From: an uncultured Collinsella sp.
Lineage (GTDB): Bacteria > Actinomycetota > Coriobacteriia > Coriobacteriales > Coriobacteriaceae
Direction of reading: 5' to 3'
Assembly (NCBI GenBank): GCA_900545445.1
Contig: UQZH01000016.1
Span: forward strand, 1-35,865
DNA length: 35,865 nucleotides
Positions 7,840 through 16,889 of this stretch are shown piece by piece. A program made the position numbers and the translations under genes. The notes under the pieces were generated by a model, which worked only from the letters and a program-made list of their open reading frames with translations, did no database searches and had not been told where the DNA came from. Every line of letters starts with the position of its first letter. The stretch's first letter is position 1.

Positions 7840-7902
7840 GATAAGAGCTCTTCGGGACCTATCAACCTGCGGACAAGCCATACCCGCAAGAGCTCCTATC
7901 GC
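7838..7902. repeat. Long hairpin element between the permease and regulator genes
   Basis: The arms at 7838-7856 and 7883-7902 are complementary over about 19 bp with one mismatch and one bulge; the core AAGAGCTC is shared by both arms. The loop is 26 nt (7857-7882). It abuts the smaller hairpin at 7814-7839. It may be a palindromic repeat or a structured 3' end. Confidence 0.55.
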
Positions 7903-7954
7903 TCCACCGCGGACATGCGCTCGCCAGCACGCAGCACGCAAATAAGCTAGCTCT

Positions 7955-8989
7955 CTACCAGATTCCCAGCACGTGCTGCATTCCCAAACTCATGCACGCA
8001 ATGCCAATCCAGCAGCAAAAGCCCAATGCGATGGGCTTGCCGCCCTTTTTGACCAGCTCGACGATATCGGTATTAAAGCCAATAGCCGCCATGGCCATCA
8101 CGATAAAGAATTTCGACAGCTCCTTGATGGGCGCCGTAATGGATGCAGGAAGCTGAAGCACCGTGGTGACTACGCTCGCCAGCACAAAGAACAGCACGAA
8201 CATGGGAAACGCGCGTTTAAGCGAGAACGTGCTTTTGGCGTCGCCGCCGGCCTTGCGCGCCAGATGCATCTGCCAGCATGCGAGAACCAACGTAATGGGA
8301 ATAATGGCCAGCGTCCTGGTGAGCTTGACCACTGTGGCGCTTTCGAGCACATTGGCGCCGGGATGCATGCTGTCCCAGGCGCTCGCCGCGGCCGTTACCG
8401 ACGAGGTGTCGTTGATGGCGGTGCCGGCAAACAGGCCAAAGCCCTCGTTGGTCAGCCCGAGCATGCCGCCGAGCGTCGGAAACACGAGCGCCGCGATAAC
8501 GTTAAACAGGAAGATGACCGAAATAGCCTGGGCAATCTCGCGATCGTCGGCATCGATGACGGGTGCGGTCGCGGCGATGGCAGAACCGCCGCAAATCGAC
8601 GAACCCACACCCACGAGCGTCGCAATCTTGCCCGGCACGTTCATAACGCGGCAGAGCACAAAGGCGATGACAAGCGAGGTCGAGATCGTCGCCACGATAA
8701 TCGGCAGCGACTGAGCGCCTTTGGACAGAATCTGCGAGAGGTTCATGCCAAAGCCAAGCAGGACTACCGCGTACTGCAAGACTTTTTTAGACGTATAGGT
8801 GACACCGGCGGCGAGCTGTTCGCGACGATTCCCGGGAAAGACGAGCGCCAGGACCATGCCAAAGAGGATGGCAAACACCGGACCGCCGACCACCTCAATC
8901 TGTTTGCCGAGTAACGTCGCGGGGATGGCGACGATCAGGCAGAACAAGACGCCCTTCCAGCGCTCGCGTACGATATTCGCCAGTTGCAT
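7955..8989 (-). CDS. YeiH-family (UPF0324) membrane protein, putative anion exporter
   Basis: A 344-residue integral membrane protein with about ten hydrophobic segments. It matches the YeiH/UPF0324 family, often labelled putative sulfate exporter on weak evidence. Family-like stretches include the GFGMNLSQILSKG region, VGVGSSICGGSAIAATAPVI, and FAGTAINDTSSVTAA (inverted-repeat-type transporter cores). ATG 8989 has AAGGA 7 nt upstream. A GntR/FCD-family regulator is encoded divergently 193 nt away and probably controls it; the Fis-type regulator lies downstream. The transported compound is unknown. Confidence 0.88.
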   Translation of the reverse strand: MQLANIVRERWKGVLFCLIVAIPATLLGKQIEVVGGPVFAILFGMVLALVFPGNRREQLAAGVTYTSKKVLQYAVVLLGFGMNLSQILSKGAQSLPIIVATISTSLVIAFVLCRVMNVPGKIATLVGVGSSICGGSAIAATAPVIDADDREIAQAISVIFLFNVIAALVFPTLGGMLGLTNEGFGLFAGTAINDTSSVTAAASAWDSMHPGANVLESATVVKLTRTLAIIPITLVLACWQMHLARKAGGDAKSTFSLKRAFPMFVLFFVLASVVTTVLQLPASITAPIKELSKFFIVMAMAAIGFNTDIVELVKKGGKPIALGFCCWIGIACMSLGMQHVLGIW

Positions 8990-9120
8990 ATGGGATTCCT
9001 TCTTTCTATTTCACGTTTGCGACGGCTTATGATACGGCAACATTGAGCACAGCCCTACGCAAACACAGACCAAGATGCCGCAATAGTTCTTGGGCAACAG
9101 CCGAATTACCCACCACGGAG

Positions 9121-9150
9121 AGCTGATTCGCGGCATAATTAACAGCTGAT
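9121..9150. promoter_or_regulatory. Direct AGCTGAT pair in the gntR/yeiH intergenic region
   Basis: AGCTGAT occurs at 9121-9127 and 9144-9150, 23 bp apart (about two helical turns), just upstream of the GntR coding region. A possible operator, but the motif is short. Confidence 0.25.
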
Positions 9151-9182
9151 ATATGAGTGTGATAGAACGGTTGCGAGGCACT

Positions 9183-9884
9183 ATGGAAGAATCGATGCAC
9201 GTCGGCGAGCAGGAAATGAGCCTACAGGATCAGTCCTACCACACCATTCGACGCAAAATCGTCTACCTGGACTACAAGCCGGGCGAAAAGCTGGGCGTCA
9301 AGCAACTTTGCGACGACCTGGATATGGGGCGTACCCCTGTGCGCGAGGCGCTGGTGCGTCTGGCGCAAGAGGGCCTGGTGCGCACCGTGCCCCAGAGCGG
9401 CACCTATGTCTCGCCCATCAACCTCACTCTTGCCGAGAGCGCCTGCTACATTCGCGAGCACCTGGAAAAGCAGGTGATTGTGGAGTGCTGTGCCCGTGCC
9501 ACCTCGGCAGGCATCGAGCAGCTCGACCGAGCCATCGCGCTGCAGGAAAAGACCATGGCCGAGGAGGATCGCATCGGCTTCTTTTTAAGCGACAACCTCA
9601 TGCACCGCATGATCTTTAGCATCGCGTGCCGCAGCACCGTGTGGTCGTGGCTCGAAGAGACCAATGCCGACCTGGAGCGCTTCCGCTGGCTGCGCGCCGC
9701 CACGCAAACGCTCGACAATCAGGAGATTGTTAACGAGCACAAGCAAATCCGCCGCGCCATCGCCGGCCGCGACCCCATCGAGGCGAGCTTTTTGGTCAGC
9801 AAGCACCTGCATATGATGTTCCGCAACCAGACCGAGGTCCTGGACCAATATCCCAAGTACTTCGAGACCAGCAAGCTCCGCTAA
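9183..9884 (+). CDS. GntR-family regulator with FCD ligand-binding domain
   Basis: A 233-residue regulator of the FadR subgroup. An N-terminal winged helix (~14-80, with KPGEKLGVKQLCDDLDMGRT then VREALVRLAQEGLV) is followed by an all-helical FCD domain (~90-215) that typically binds a small organic acid through a metal site. It is divergent from the YeiH-type permease gene, which it likely regulates. ATG 9183 is chosen, preceded by GAGG and 4 nt; an in-frame ATG at 9153 lacks a ribosome site. Its TAA stop codon is also the first three bases of a palindromic GGGACAG-type repeat. Confidence 0.9.
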   Translation: MEESMHVGEQEMSLQDQSYHTIRRKIVYLDYKPGEKLGVKQLCDDLDMGRTPVREALVRLAQEGLVRTVPQSGTYVSPINLTLAESACYIREHLEKQVIVECCARATSAGIEQLDRAIALQEKTMAEEDRIGFFLSDNLMHRMIFSIACRSTVWSWLEETNADLERFRWLRAATQTLDNQEIVNEHKQIRRAIAGRDPIEASFLVSKHLHMMFRNQTEVLDQYPKYFETSKLR

Positions 9885-9924
9885 CCTGCCAAAAAGGGAC
9901 AGGTTTATTTTGGCAGGTTTTATT
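9882..9924 (+). repeat. REP-like palindrome, family A, copy 1
   Basis: Perfect 12-bp arms AACCTGCCAAAA (9883-9894) and TTTTGGCAGGTT (9908-9919) enclose a GGGACAGGTTTA core. The first bases coincide with the GntR stop codon TAA. Related copies are at 13735-13780 (opposite orientation), 16767-16808 and 18855-18898. Confidence 0.8.
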
Positions 9925-9937
9925 TGGCCAAACGCGA

Positions 9938-9973
9938 CAAGGCCCGACTCCACTGCAACGGAGCCGGGCCTTG
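9938..9973. terminator. Bidirectional terminator between gntR and glmS
   Basis: A 13-bp stem with one mismatch (9938-9950 with 9961-9973, CAAGGCCCGACTC / GAGCCGGGCCTTG) and a 10-nt loop separates the convergent GntR and glmS genes. It is followed by TTGTTC on the plus side. Confidence 0.75.
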
Positions 9974-9990
9974 TTCGCTAGAACGGCGGA
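9974..9990. repeat. Decayed CCGCCGTTC hairpin
   Basis: GTTCGCTAGAACGGCGGAAC-type sequence matching the right half of the hairpin at 23452-23475, with the left GTCCGCC arm missing. Evidence of a repeated element rather than an active terminator. Confidence 0.4.
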
Positions 9991-9995
9991 ACCAA

Positions 9996-11843
<1,848 letters not shown>

Positions 11844-11917
11844 AGGATAAATCCCTTCGCTCGCGTGACTGCAAAACGCCCACGCACGACGGGCGCTGAG
11901 ACGTATAACGTCCGAGT

Positions 11918-11923
11918 ATTGTA
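11918..11923 (-). promoter_or_regulatory. glmS -10 box TACAAT
   Basis: TACAAT on the minus strand, with an expected start near 11911 and a leader of about 68 nt. There is no good -35 box; the candidate operator lies where the -35 region and its upstream DNA would be. Confidence 0.5.
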
Positions 11924-11944
11924 CTCACACAAACGCAAGCTGAT

Positions 11945-11977
11945 ATACCAGAAGTGGTATCTTAAACTGGATACCAC
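11945..11977. promoter_or_regulatory. Candidate operator of glmS (three ATACCA/TGGTAT half-sites)
   Basis: ATACCA (11945-11950)-GAAG-TGGTAT (11955-11960) is a perfect palindrome. GTGGTATC (11954-11961) and GATACCAC (11970-11977) form a second inverted pair with an 8-nt gap. The three half-sites alternate in orientation. The type resembles GntR-family operators, an inference. Confidence 0.55.
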
Positions 11978-11993
11978 TCGATGCACACACCCT

Positions 11994-12031
11994 ACCACCA
12001 CAACGGTGACAGGCACCTTTGCGGTGGTTGG
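11994..12031. repeat. REP-like palindrome, family B, copy 1
   Basis: CCACCACAA on the left and TTGCGGTGG on the right flank a GGTGACAGGCACC core. It is similar to 13681-13719. It lies in the gap after the permease stop, on the downstream side of that gene. Confidence 0.6.
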
Positions 12032-12038
12032 CACTCCC

Positions 12039-12686
12039 CTAGGGACGCAGGCGGCGTTCGAGCCGATTGCCCAGGGCCGTGAGTGCCATAACAATGACGT
12101 AGTAGATCACGGCCGCCACTAAAAACGGTTCAAAGGCTCGATAGGTGAGCGCCTGCACGCTCTGGGCGGCGCGCATCATATCCATCAGGCCGATGGTTGC
12201 CACCAGCGAGGAGCTCTTGAGGACCGTGATCACTTCGTTGACCAGAGCAGGGGCAATCGAGCGCATCGCCTGCGGAACGATGATCTTGCGCATCATGGGA
12301 ACATAGCGAAGCCCGATGGCCCGAGCGGCATCGTACTGCCCCCGGTCAACGCCCTCGATACCACCGCGCACCGTCTCGGACACCGTCGCTGAGCCGTTGA
12401 GCCCCAGTGTAATGGCACCGGCGGCAAACATCGAAATTTTGAAGCCCGTGAGCTGCGGCGTCGCAAAGTACGCCAAAAAAAGCAACACGATGAGCGGCAC
12501 GCCGCGAAAGATAGAGGTGTAGAAGTTGAGCACCGCACGCAATGGGCGACAGGGCAAAACCTTGAGCACGGCAATGAGAAAGCCCAGGACGAGTGCTATG
12601 GCCAGCGCGGCGGCCGTCACCTGACAGGTCACGACCAGGCCGCTCATAAACATCGGTATATATGGTTCTAGCAGTTCAAACTTCAT
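12039..12686 (-). CDS. Polar amino-acid ABC transporter permease
   Basis: HisM/GlnP-family permease of 215 residues with about five membrane helices and the EAA loop (~112-142, RGQYDAARAIGLRYVPMMRK), which docks on the ATPase. ATG 12686 is chosen: AAGGG precedes it by 7 nt, while ATG 12692 would be too close. It follows the lipoprotein gene by 33 nt in one operon. No ATPase gene belongs to this operon, so it probably uses an ATPase encoded elsewhere, possibly the one at 22543-23307. Confidence 0.92.
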   Translation of the reverse strand: MKFELLEPYIPMFMSGLVVTCQVTAAALAIALVLGFLIAVLKVLPCRPLRAVLNFYTSIFRGVPLIVLLFLAYFATPQLTGFKISMFAAGAITLGLNGSATVSETVRGGIEGVDRGQYDAARAIGLRYVPMMRKIIVPQAMRSIAPALVNEVITVLKSSSLVATIGLMDMMRAAQSVQALTYRAFEPFLVAAVIYYVIVMALTALGNRLERRLRP

Positions 12687-12719
12687 CAGCATGCCCTTGG
12701 CGCGCGCCTCACCGGCTCG

Positions 12720-13601
12720 CTATTTTCCGGCAACCGTCGACGTACCGGAAGCGGAATAGTCGCCGTTCCACATGAAGTCGGCGCCCACATACTGCTTGAT
12801 GCAGTCATCGATGGTGCCGTCCTCGAGCATCTCGCCGATGCACTCGTCAAGCGCCGCGACAAATCCGGCACCCTTCTTGGCCATCAGGCGGTACACGCCC
12901 ACGTGGTCGCTCGTCTCGGAGCGATCGAGCAGGCCCAGCACCAGGCCCTCATTCGCATCGCGCATGGACTGGCCCTCGGCGCCGTCACACAGGTAGGCAT
13001 CGATGCGCCCGGCGAGCACCTCTTGCAGGCACTGGTCGCCACCGTCGTACGTGTGAATATCAGCATCGGGCATGACCTTGGCGATGAACTTGTTCTGCAC
13101 GGTACCGGTAGTGCAGGCGATAGACTTGCCGGCGAGGTCCTCAACGCGCTTGACGGGATCGCCGCCGAGCGTGAGAACGCCCACAAGCGGCTGATAGTAG
13201 CCGCGCGTGAAGTCATAGGTCTGCTCGCGCTCTTCGTTGGAGCTCATCGCCATGGTAAAGGCCTTGTCATCGCTCTGCACCGATGCAAGCGTGGCGGCAA
13301 AGTCCTGCGGCTCAAAGTCGTAAGAAAAGCCCAAGCGCGAGGCCATCTCGTCAGCGATAGCGATGTCCAGGCCGACAACCTTCTGCTTGCCGTCCGACTG
13401 CGTCTCCAGATAGCGATAGGGCGCAAAGGCATCGTCGCCCACAAAGGTGAGCTTGGCGCCCTTGATATCGTCGCCCGCAACCGCAGCAGAACCAGCGGCA
13501 GAGCCCTTGTCAGCGCCACTGCCAGCGCAACCGCTCGCCGCAACCATTGCAGCACCGGCGATCAAACCCAGGAAATCACGACGAGAAACAGCGCGAGTCA
13601 T
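12720..13601 (-). CDS. Extracellular solute-binding lipoprotein (polar amino-acid type)
   Basis: Family 3 solute-binding protein of 293 residues. The N-terminus has a twin-arginine-like SRRDFLGL followed by a hydrophobic stretch and lipobox ASGC (Cys25), so it is likely exported and lipid-anchored. Typical strands KLTFVGDDAFAPYRYLE and VGLDIAIADEMASRLG follow. ATG 13601 has AAAGG 7 nt upstream; longer frames lack one. It is the first gene of a two-gene operon with the permease. The ligand is presumably an amino acid but the sequence cannot say which. A TACAAT box at 13638-13643 (minus strand) is a likely promoter. Confidence 0.92.
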   Translation of the reverse strand: MTRAVSRRDFLGLIAGAAMVAASGCAGSGADKGSAAGSAAVAGDDIKGAKLTFVGDDAFAPYRYLETQSDGKQKVVGLDIAIADEMASRLGFSYDFEPQDFAATLASVQSDDKAFTMAMSSNEEREQTYDFTRGYYQPLVGVLTLGGDPVKRVEDLAGKSIACTTGTVQNKFIAKVMPDADIHTYDGGDQCLQEVLAGRIDAYLCDGAEGQSMRDANEGLVLGLLDRSETSDHVGVYRLMAKKGAGFVAALDECIGEMLEDGTIDDCIKQYVGADFMWNGDYSASGTSTVAGK

Positions 13602-13637
13602 ACCAAAGCCTTTCAATCTACGTTCAAAGCGGCTTCC

Positions 13638-13643
13638 ATTGTA
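13638..13643 (-). promoter_or_regulatory. Promoter -10 box of the lipoprotein-permease operon
   Basis: TACAAT on the minus strand, with a leader of about 30 nt to the start codon. The -35 region is poor. Confidence 0.45.
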
Positions 13644-13680
13644 GACACTCCACCGTTTAACGCGCAGCCCAGCCGCGCCA

Positions 13681-13719
13681 AAACCACCACAAAGGGGGAC
13701 AGGCACCTTTGTGTGGTCT
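13681..13719. repeat. REP-like palindrome, family B, copy 2
   Basis: CCACCACAAAGG and CCTTTGTGTGG arms flank a GGGGACAGG core. It resembles the element at 11994-12031 and lies 15 bp before a family A copy, so two repeats are side by side. Confidence 0.6.
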
Positions 13720-13734
13720 GGACTCCGGTGTTTG

Positions 13735-13780
13735 CCCAGATAAAACCTGCCAAAATAAACCTGCCCCTAATTGGTAGGTT
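13735..13780 (-). repeat. REP-like palindrome, family A, copy 2 (reverse orientation)
   Basis: AAAACCTGCCAAAATAAACC followed by TGCCCCTAATTGGTAGGTT is the reverse of the other family A copies with three changes. It ends directly against the TTGACA -35 box of the LacI gene. Confidence 0.7.
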
Positions 13781-13811
13781 TTGACACCCTGGGAACAGGC
13801 GATGCTACAAT
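13781..13811 (+). promoter_or_regulatory. Promoter of the LacI-family gene
   Basis: TTGACA (13781-13786) and TGCTACAAT, an extended -10 with TACAAT at 13806-13811, are separated by 19 nt, which is longer than ideal. The TGN extension compensates. Confidence 0.6.
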
Positions 13812-13846
13812 CTGACTCGTACTTGAAACGCATCAAAGGGGCCGCT

Positions 13847-14959
13847 ATGGCAAAGGTAAAAATCAGCGACGTCGCGCGCGAGGCAGGAGTCTCGCTGGGC
13901 ACGGTATCCAACGCGCTCAACCACCCCGAAAAGCTGCGCCCCGAGACCCTCAAGCTCATCAACGAGACCATCAATCGCCTTGGCTACCTGCCCAACCAAA
14001 GTGCTCGTCAGCTCGCGGGCGGCGCCACCAAGTCCTTTGGCCTGGTCCTCCCCCGTCTCGACCATGGCTTCTCGCTCCAAATTGCCAGCGGCGCCCATAA
14101 CGAGGCCCGCAAGCACGGCTATGACCTGCTCATCGCCAACGCCGATAACGACGACATCCTCGAGGACCACTACCTGCGCTATTTTATGGGCACGCAGATG
14201 TCCGGCGTCATGGTTCAGCCTATGGCGTCCCCCGATTGGCACCCCGCAATGGCCAAGATGCCCGTGCCGATCGTCCATCTGGACATCCACTGCTCCGAAC
14301 CCGGTTACTACGTGGCCGCCGACAACGAGGCGCAAGGGCGCATTATCGCCGAGCTCGCCATCACCCGCGGCGCGCGCCATATCACCGTTGTGGGCAGAGC
14401 GGCATTTATGCAGCTCACCCTGCGCGTACTTGGCATTCATAAGGCCCTCGTCCTGCATCCCGATATCAAAATTGAGGTCATTGACGCCGGAGAATGGAAT
14501 ACCGCTGCCGATGGTTACAGCATCGGCGCTCAGATTGCCGAGCGCTCTACCGGCGAGCGTCCCGATTTTGTCATCGGCCTTACCGATGTATTGGCCTCGG
14601 GCGTTATCTCGGCGTTGACCGACAAAGGCATCTCCGTCCCCGAACAGGTTCGCGTGGCCGGCTGCGACGGTAACCCGCTTGCATGGAGCGGGTCGGTCCC
14701 CCTCACCACGGTGGCACCCCCGGGCTACGAGATTGGCCGCAAGGGTGTCCAGCTGCTCATGGAGCAAATCGAGAACAAGGCACCGGCAAAAACCAAGCAC
14801 ATCCGCATTGGTTCCGCAGCGAGAACCGTTACTGCGGTCACAGCCGCCGAGGACATCAACCGTCAGGAACTCGTGCGGCCGTTCCTCTTGGAACGCGCCA
14901 GCACCCAGGCAAGCAGCCAGACCGACGCCACGGCCATCAACCTCGGTGCGTATCTATAG
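13847..14959 (+). CDS. LacI-family transcriptional regulator
   Basis: A 370-residue regulator. Residues ~5-60 contain the LacI HTH and hinge (ISDVAREAGVSLGTVSNALN and RLGYLPNQSARQLAGG), followed by a periplasmic-binding-protein-like effector domain (SFGLVLPRL, ADNEAQGR, VVGRAAF, GLTDVLASGVI, DGNPLAW). It is somewhat longer than the usual ~335 residues, with a C-terminal tail. ATG 13847 has AAGGGG 5 nt upstream; an in-frame upstream start is less likely. No metabolic operon adjoins it, so the sugar is unknown. A promoter with TTGACA abuts a palindromic repeat. It is convergent with the HAD gene. Confidence 0.93.
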   Translation: MAKVKISDVAREAGVSLGTVSNALNHPEKLRPETLKLINETINRLGYLPNQSARQLAGGATKSFGLVLPRLDHGFSLQIASGAHNEARKHGYDLLIANADNDDILEDHYLRYFMGTQMSGVMVQPMASPDWHPAMAKMPVPIVHLDIHCSEPGYYVAADNEAQGRIIAELAITRGARHITVVGRAAFMQLTLRVLGIHKALVLHPDIKIEVIDAGEWNTAADGYSIGAQIAERSTGERPDFVIGLTDVLASGVISALTDKGISVPEQVRVAGCDGNPLAWSGSVPLTTVAPPGYEIGRKGVQLLMEQIENKAPAKTKHIRIGSAARTVTAVTAAEDINRQELVRPFLLERASTQASSQTDATAINLGAYL

Positions 14960-14984
14960 CACGCCCGCAAGTATGCTAAGTCGC

Positions 14985-15034
14985 CGCTCAAGCAAAAGGG
15001 GCCCGACCATTGCCGGACCCCTTTTGCTTGAGCG
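14985..15034. terminator. Bidirectional terminator between the LacI and HAD genes
   Basis: A long stem of about 20 bp with one mismatch (14985-15005 with about 15014-15034; CGCTCAAGCAAAAGGGG and its complement) encloses a short loop. The AAAAGGGG/CCCCTTTT part supplies a T tract on both strands. Confidence 0.8.
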
Positions 15035-15072
15035 CAAACGTGGGCAATTGCTCGTTTCAACACCGCAATTGT

Positions 15073-15723
15073 CTAGCGCACGGCCTTGACCGCCGCCGCC
15101 AGATCGAACAACGTATCGAGCACGGCCTCGCAGCCATCCACCACGTCCTGCGGCAGCGGCACGATATCGGGGACGGCGAAGACATGGCATCCGGCCGTGA
15201 TGCCCGAGACGCAGCCGTTGCGCGAATCCTCGACCACAGCACATTCCTCGGGGGCAAAGCCCGCGCGCTCGCAGGCGAGCAGATACATCTCGGGGTCGGG
15301 CTTGCCGTGCACGACGTCCTCGCCACACGTTACCGTTTCAAACTTGTCAAAAAGACCGACCATCTTAAGGTTGCGCTCGGCCGTAACGAGGCGCGACGAC
15401 GTCGCTAGGCCCACGTGATAGCCCGCAGCCAGCAGCTCGTCTAGGCACTCGGCGGCGCCGGCCTTAAGTTCCAGTTCGGTCTTGACCATCTCGTCGCGAA
15501 TCTCCTTGTGGCGACGATAGATCGCCTCGGTGGTTTCGTGGCTGCCATAATGCCTATCGAGGATGTCCATAACATCGGGCAGCGTGCGGCCGATAAACTG
15601 ATGGATCAGCGCTTCATCAATCGCGAGCCCCAGCTCAGCGGCGCCTGCCTTCCAGGCCTTAATCCCCAAACGCTCGGTATCGACCAGCGTTCCGTCCATG
15701 TCAAAAATAACAGCCTTGATCAT
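15073..15723 (-). CDS. HAD-superfamily hydrolase (beta-phosphoglucomutase-like)
   Basis: A 216-residue HAD subfamily IA protein. Motif I is DMDGTLVDT (Asp8 nucleophile, Asp10 acid/base); motif II is in GLATSS (~residues 105-110), motif III in HGKPDPEMY, and motif IV in VVEDSRNG. The cap domain resembles phosphatases and beta-phosphoglucomutases of sugar metabolism. It probably dephosphorylates or isomerises a small phosphorylated sugar; the substrate is unknown. ATG 15723 has GAGGGGG 5 nt upstream. It is a single gene, divergent from the LarE-type gene by 167 bp. Confidence 0.93.
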   Translation of the reverse strand: MIKAVIFDMDGTLVDTERLGIKAWKAGAAELGLAIDEALIHQFIGRTLPDVMDILDRHYGSHETTEAIYRRHKEIRDEMVKTELELKAGAAECLDELLAAGYHVGLATSSRLVTAERNLKMVGLFDKFETVTCGEDVVHGKPDPEMYLLACERAGFAPEECAVVEDSRNGCVSGITAGCHVFAVPDIVPLPQDVVDGCEAVLDTLFDLAAAVKAVR

Positions 15724-15778
15724 ATCGGCCCCCTCACCGGATTGCATTACTGCCACTCTACCGCACTTTACAAACTTG

Positions 15779-15793
15779 TATATAACGTATATA
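15779..15793. promoter_or_regulatory. TATATA-ACG-TATATA palindrome between divergent genes
   Basis: A 6-bp perfect palindrome with a 3-nt centre sits in the AT-rich divergent region between the HAD and LarE-type genes. It may be a promoter or operator; AT-rich chance cannot be excluded. Confidence 0.25.
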
Positions 15794-15850
15794 GCATATT
15801 GCACTTTCGTTACATAAGCGGAAGTCTTATGACAGGCAGCTCGGTAGGAT

Positions 15851-15856
15851 TATAGT
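15851..15856 (+). promoter_or_regulatory. Possible -10 box of the LarE-type gene
   Basis: TATAGT lies about 35 nt upstream of the start codon, with TTATGA about 18 nt before it as a weak -35 box. Confidence 0.35.
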
Positions 15857-15890
15857 TTTCGACCGAGTACTCAATGGTAAGGATCGTTTC

Positions 15891-16769
15891 ATGCTTTCAG
15901 ACACTACTGCACCTGCAGAGGAGCTTCAGGACAAACTCGCGACGCTCGAGCAGTTGCTTTTGGCATACGGACGCGTCGCCATCGGCTTTTCCGGTGGCGT
16001 CGATAGCAGCTTTTTGGCCGCGGTCTGCGCCCGCATTATGCCTGCCAGCACGCTTCTCGTTCACCTCACCACGCCGCTCATCGGCACGCCCGAACAAACC
16101 TCGTTTGAGCGATCCGTTGACGGACAAACCAATGAGGGGCCGCATTTTAAGCTCCCCGTGCTCAATCTTTCGGTCGATCAGCTGCAGCTCCCCCAAGTAG
16201 CCTGCAACGACGCCAATCGCTGCTACCACTGCAAGCAGGCCGGCTTTACCGCCATCGTCAACCACGCCAAGTCGCTGGGCTTTTCCACCGTCATCGATGG
16301 CAGCAATGCAAGCGATCGCGGTGACTACCGCCCTGGCATGCGCGCGGCAGAAGAGCTCGGTGTACGCTCCCCTCTTATGGAGGTCGGCTTTACCAAGGAC
16401 GAAGAGCGCAAGCTGCTGCGCGCATGGGGCTATCCCGTCTGGAACCTGCCGGCGGGAGCCTGCCTTGCCACCCGCGTCCCCACGGGCGAGGAGCTTACGC
16501 GCGAGAAGGTCGATTTAATCCGCACCTGCGAGGATTACCTGCACGATCTTGACCTGGCCCAGGTTCGCGCGCGCTTGGTCGGCGGCTGCATGCATATCGA
16601 GGCCGCACCCGCAGATGTCGTCAAGATTGCCGCCCTCGGCGGCACCGCCGTCGATGCCGAGGGCAAGACCCCGCTGCCCGCCACCATCGAGTCCGCACTG
16701 CACGAGCTGGGCTGCGACCACGTCTCCCCCGAGGTCACCCCCTACATCCACGGCAACATGAATCAGTAA
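15891..16769 (+). CDS. larE: LarE-type ATP-dependent sulfur transferase for nickel-pincer cofactor
   Basis: A 292-residue member of the LarE family. The PP-loop motif SGGVDSS (34-40) binds and adenylates the substrate with ATP; LarE then donates sulfur to the pyridinium-dicarboxylate precursor of the nickel-pincer nucleotide cofactor (used by lactate racemase LarA). Cysteines are Cys111 and Cys114 (CYHC) and Cys191 (ACLAT); the last sits where the L. plantarum enzyme has its sacrificial Cys, while three-Cys homologues have been reported to carry an iron-sulfur cluster. ATG 15891 has AAGGA 7 nt upstream. No larA, larB or larC is nearby, so partners must be elsewhere. The TAA stop begins a family A repeat. 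Confidence 0.85.
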   Translation: MLSDTTAPAEELQDKLATLEQLLLAYGRVAIGFSGGVDSSFLAAVCARIMPASTLLVHLTTPLIGTPEQTSFERSVDGQTNEGPHFKLPVLNLSVDQLQLPQVACNDANRCYHCKQAGFTAIVNHAKSLGFSTVIDGSNASDRGDYRPGMRAAEELGVRSPLMEVGFTKDEERKLLRAWGYPVWNLPAGACLATRVPTGEELTREKVDLIRTCEDYLHDLDLAQVRARLVGGCMHIEAAPADVVKIAALGGTAVDAEGKTPLPATIESALHELGCDHVSPEVTPYIHGNMNQ

Positions 16770-16808
16770 CTTGCCAAAAAGGGACAGATTTATTTTGGCA
16801 GGTTTTAT
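16767..16808 (+). repeat. REP-like palindrome, family A, copy 3
   Basis: The element begins TAACTTGCC, with the TAA stop codon of the LarE-type gene as its first three bases, then AAAAAGGGACAG and TTTTGGCAGGTTTTATCTTGGG. Arms pair as in copy 1 with one mismatch. Confidence 0.75.
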
Positions 16809-16833
16809 CTTGGGAAAATATCGCGAGGCAGTC

Positions 16834-16876
16834 GCCCCTCTAGCACCCATCAAACTTCGAGAGACGGTAGAGGGGC
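16834..16876. terminator. Hairpin between convergent LarE and AlbA_2 genes
   Basis: GCCCCTCTA (16834-16842) pairs perfectly with TAGAGGGGC (16868-16876), with a 25-nt loop. It lies between two convergent genes and may terminate both. Confidence 0.45.
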
Positions 16877-16889
16877 AATTCGGCTGCAT

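Noticed and set aside
11844..11911. Possible glmS ribozyme in the leader
   Set aside because: The leader is only about 68 nt and lacks the conserved ribozyme core and pseudoknot; the ribozyme is typical of Firmicutes, so a protein operator is more likely.
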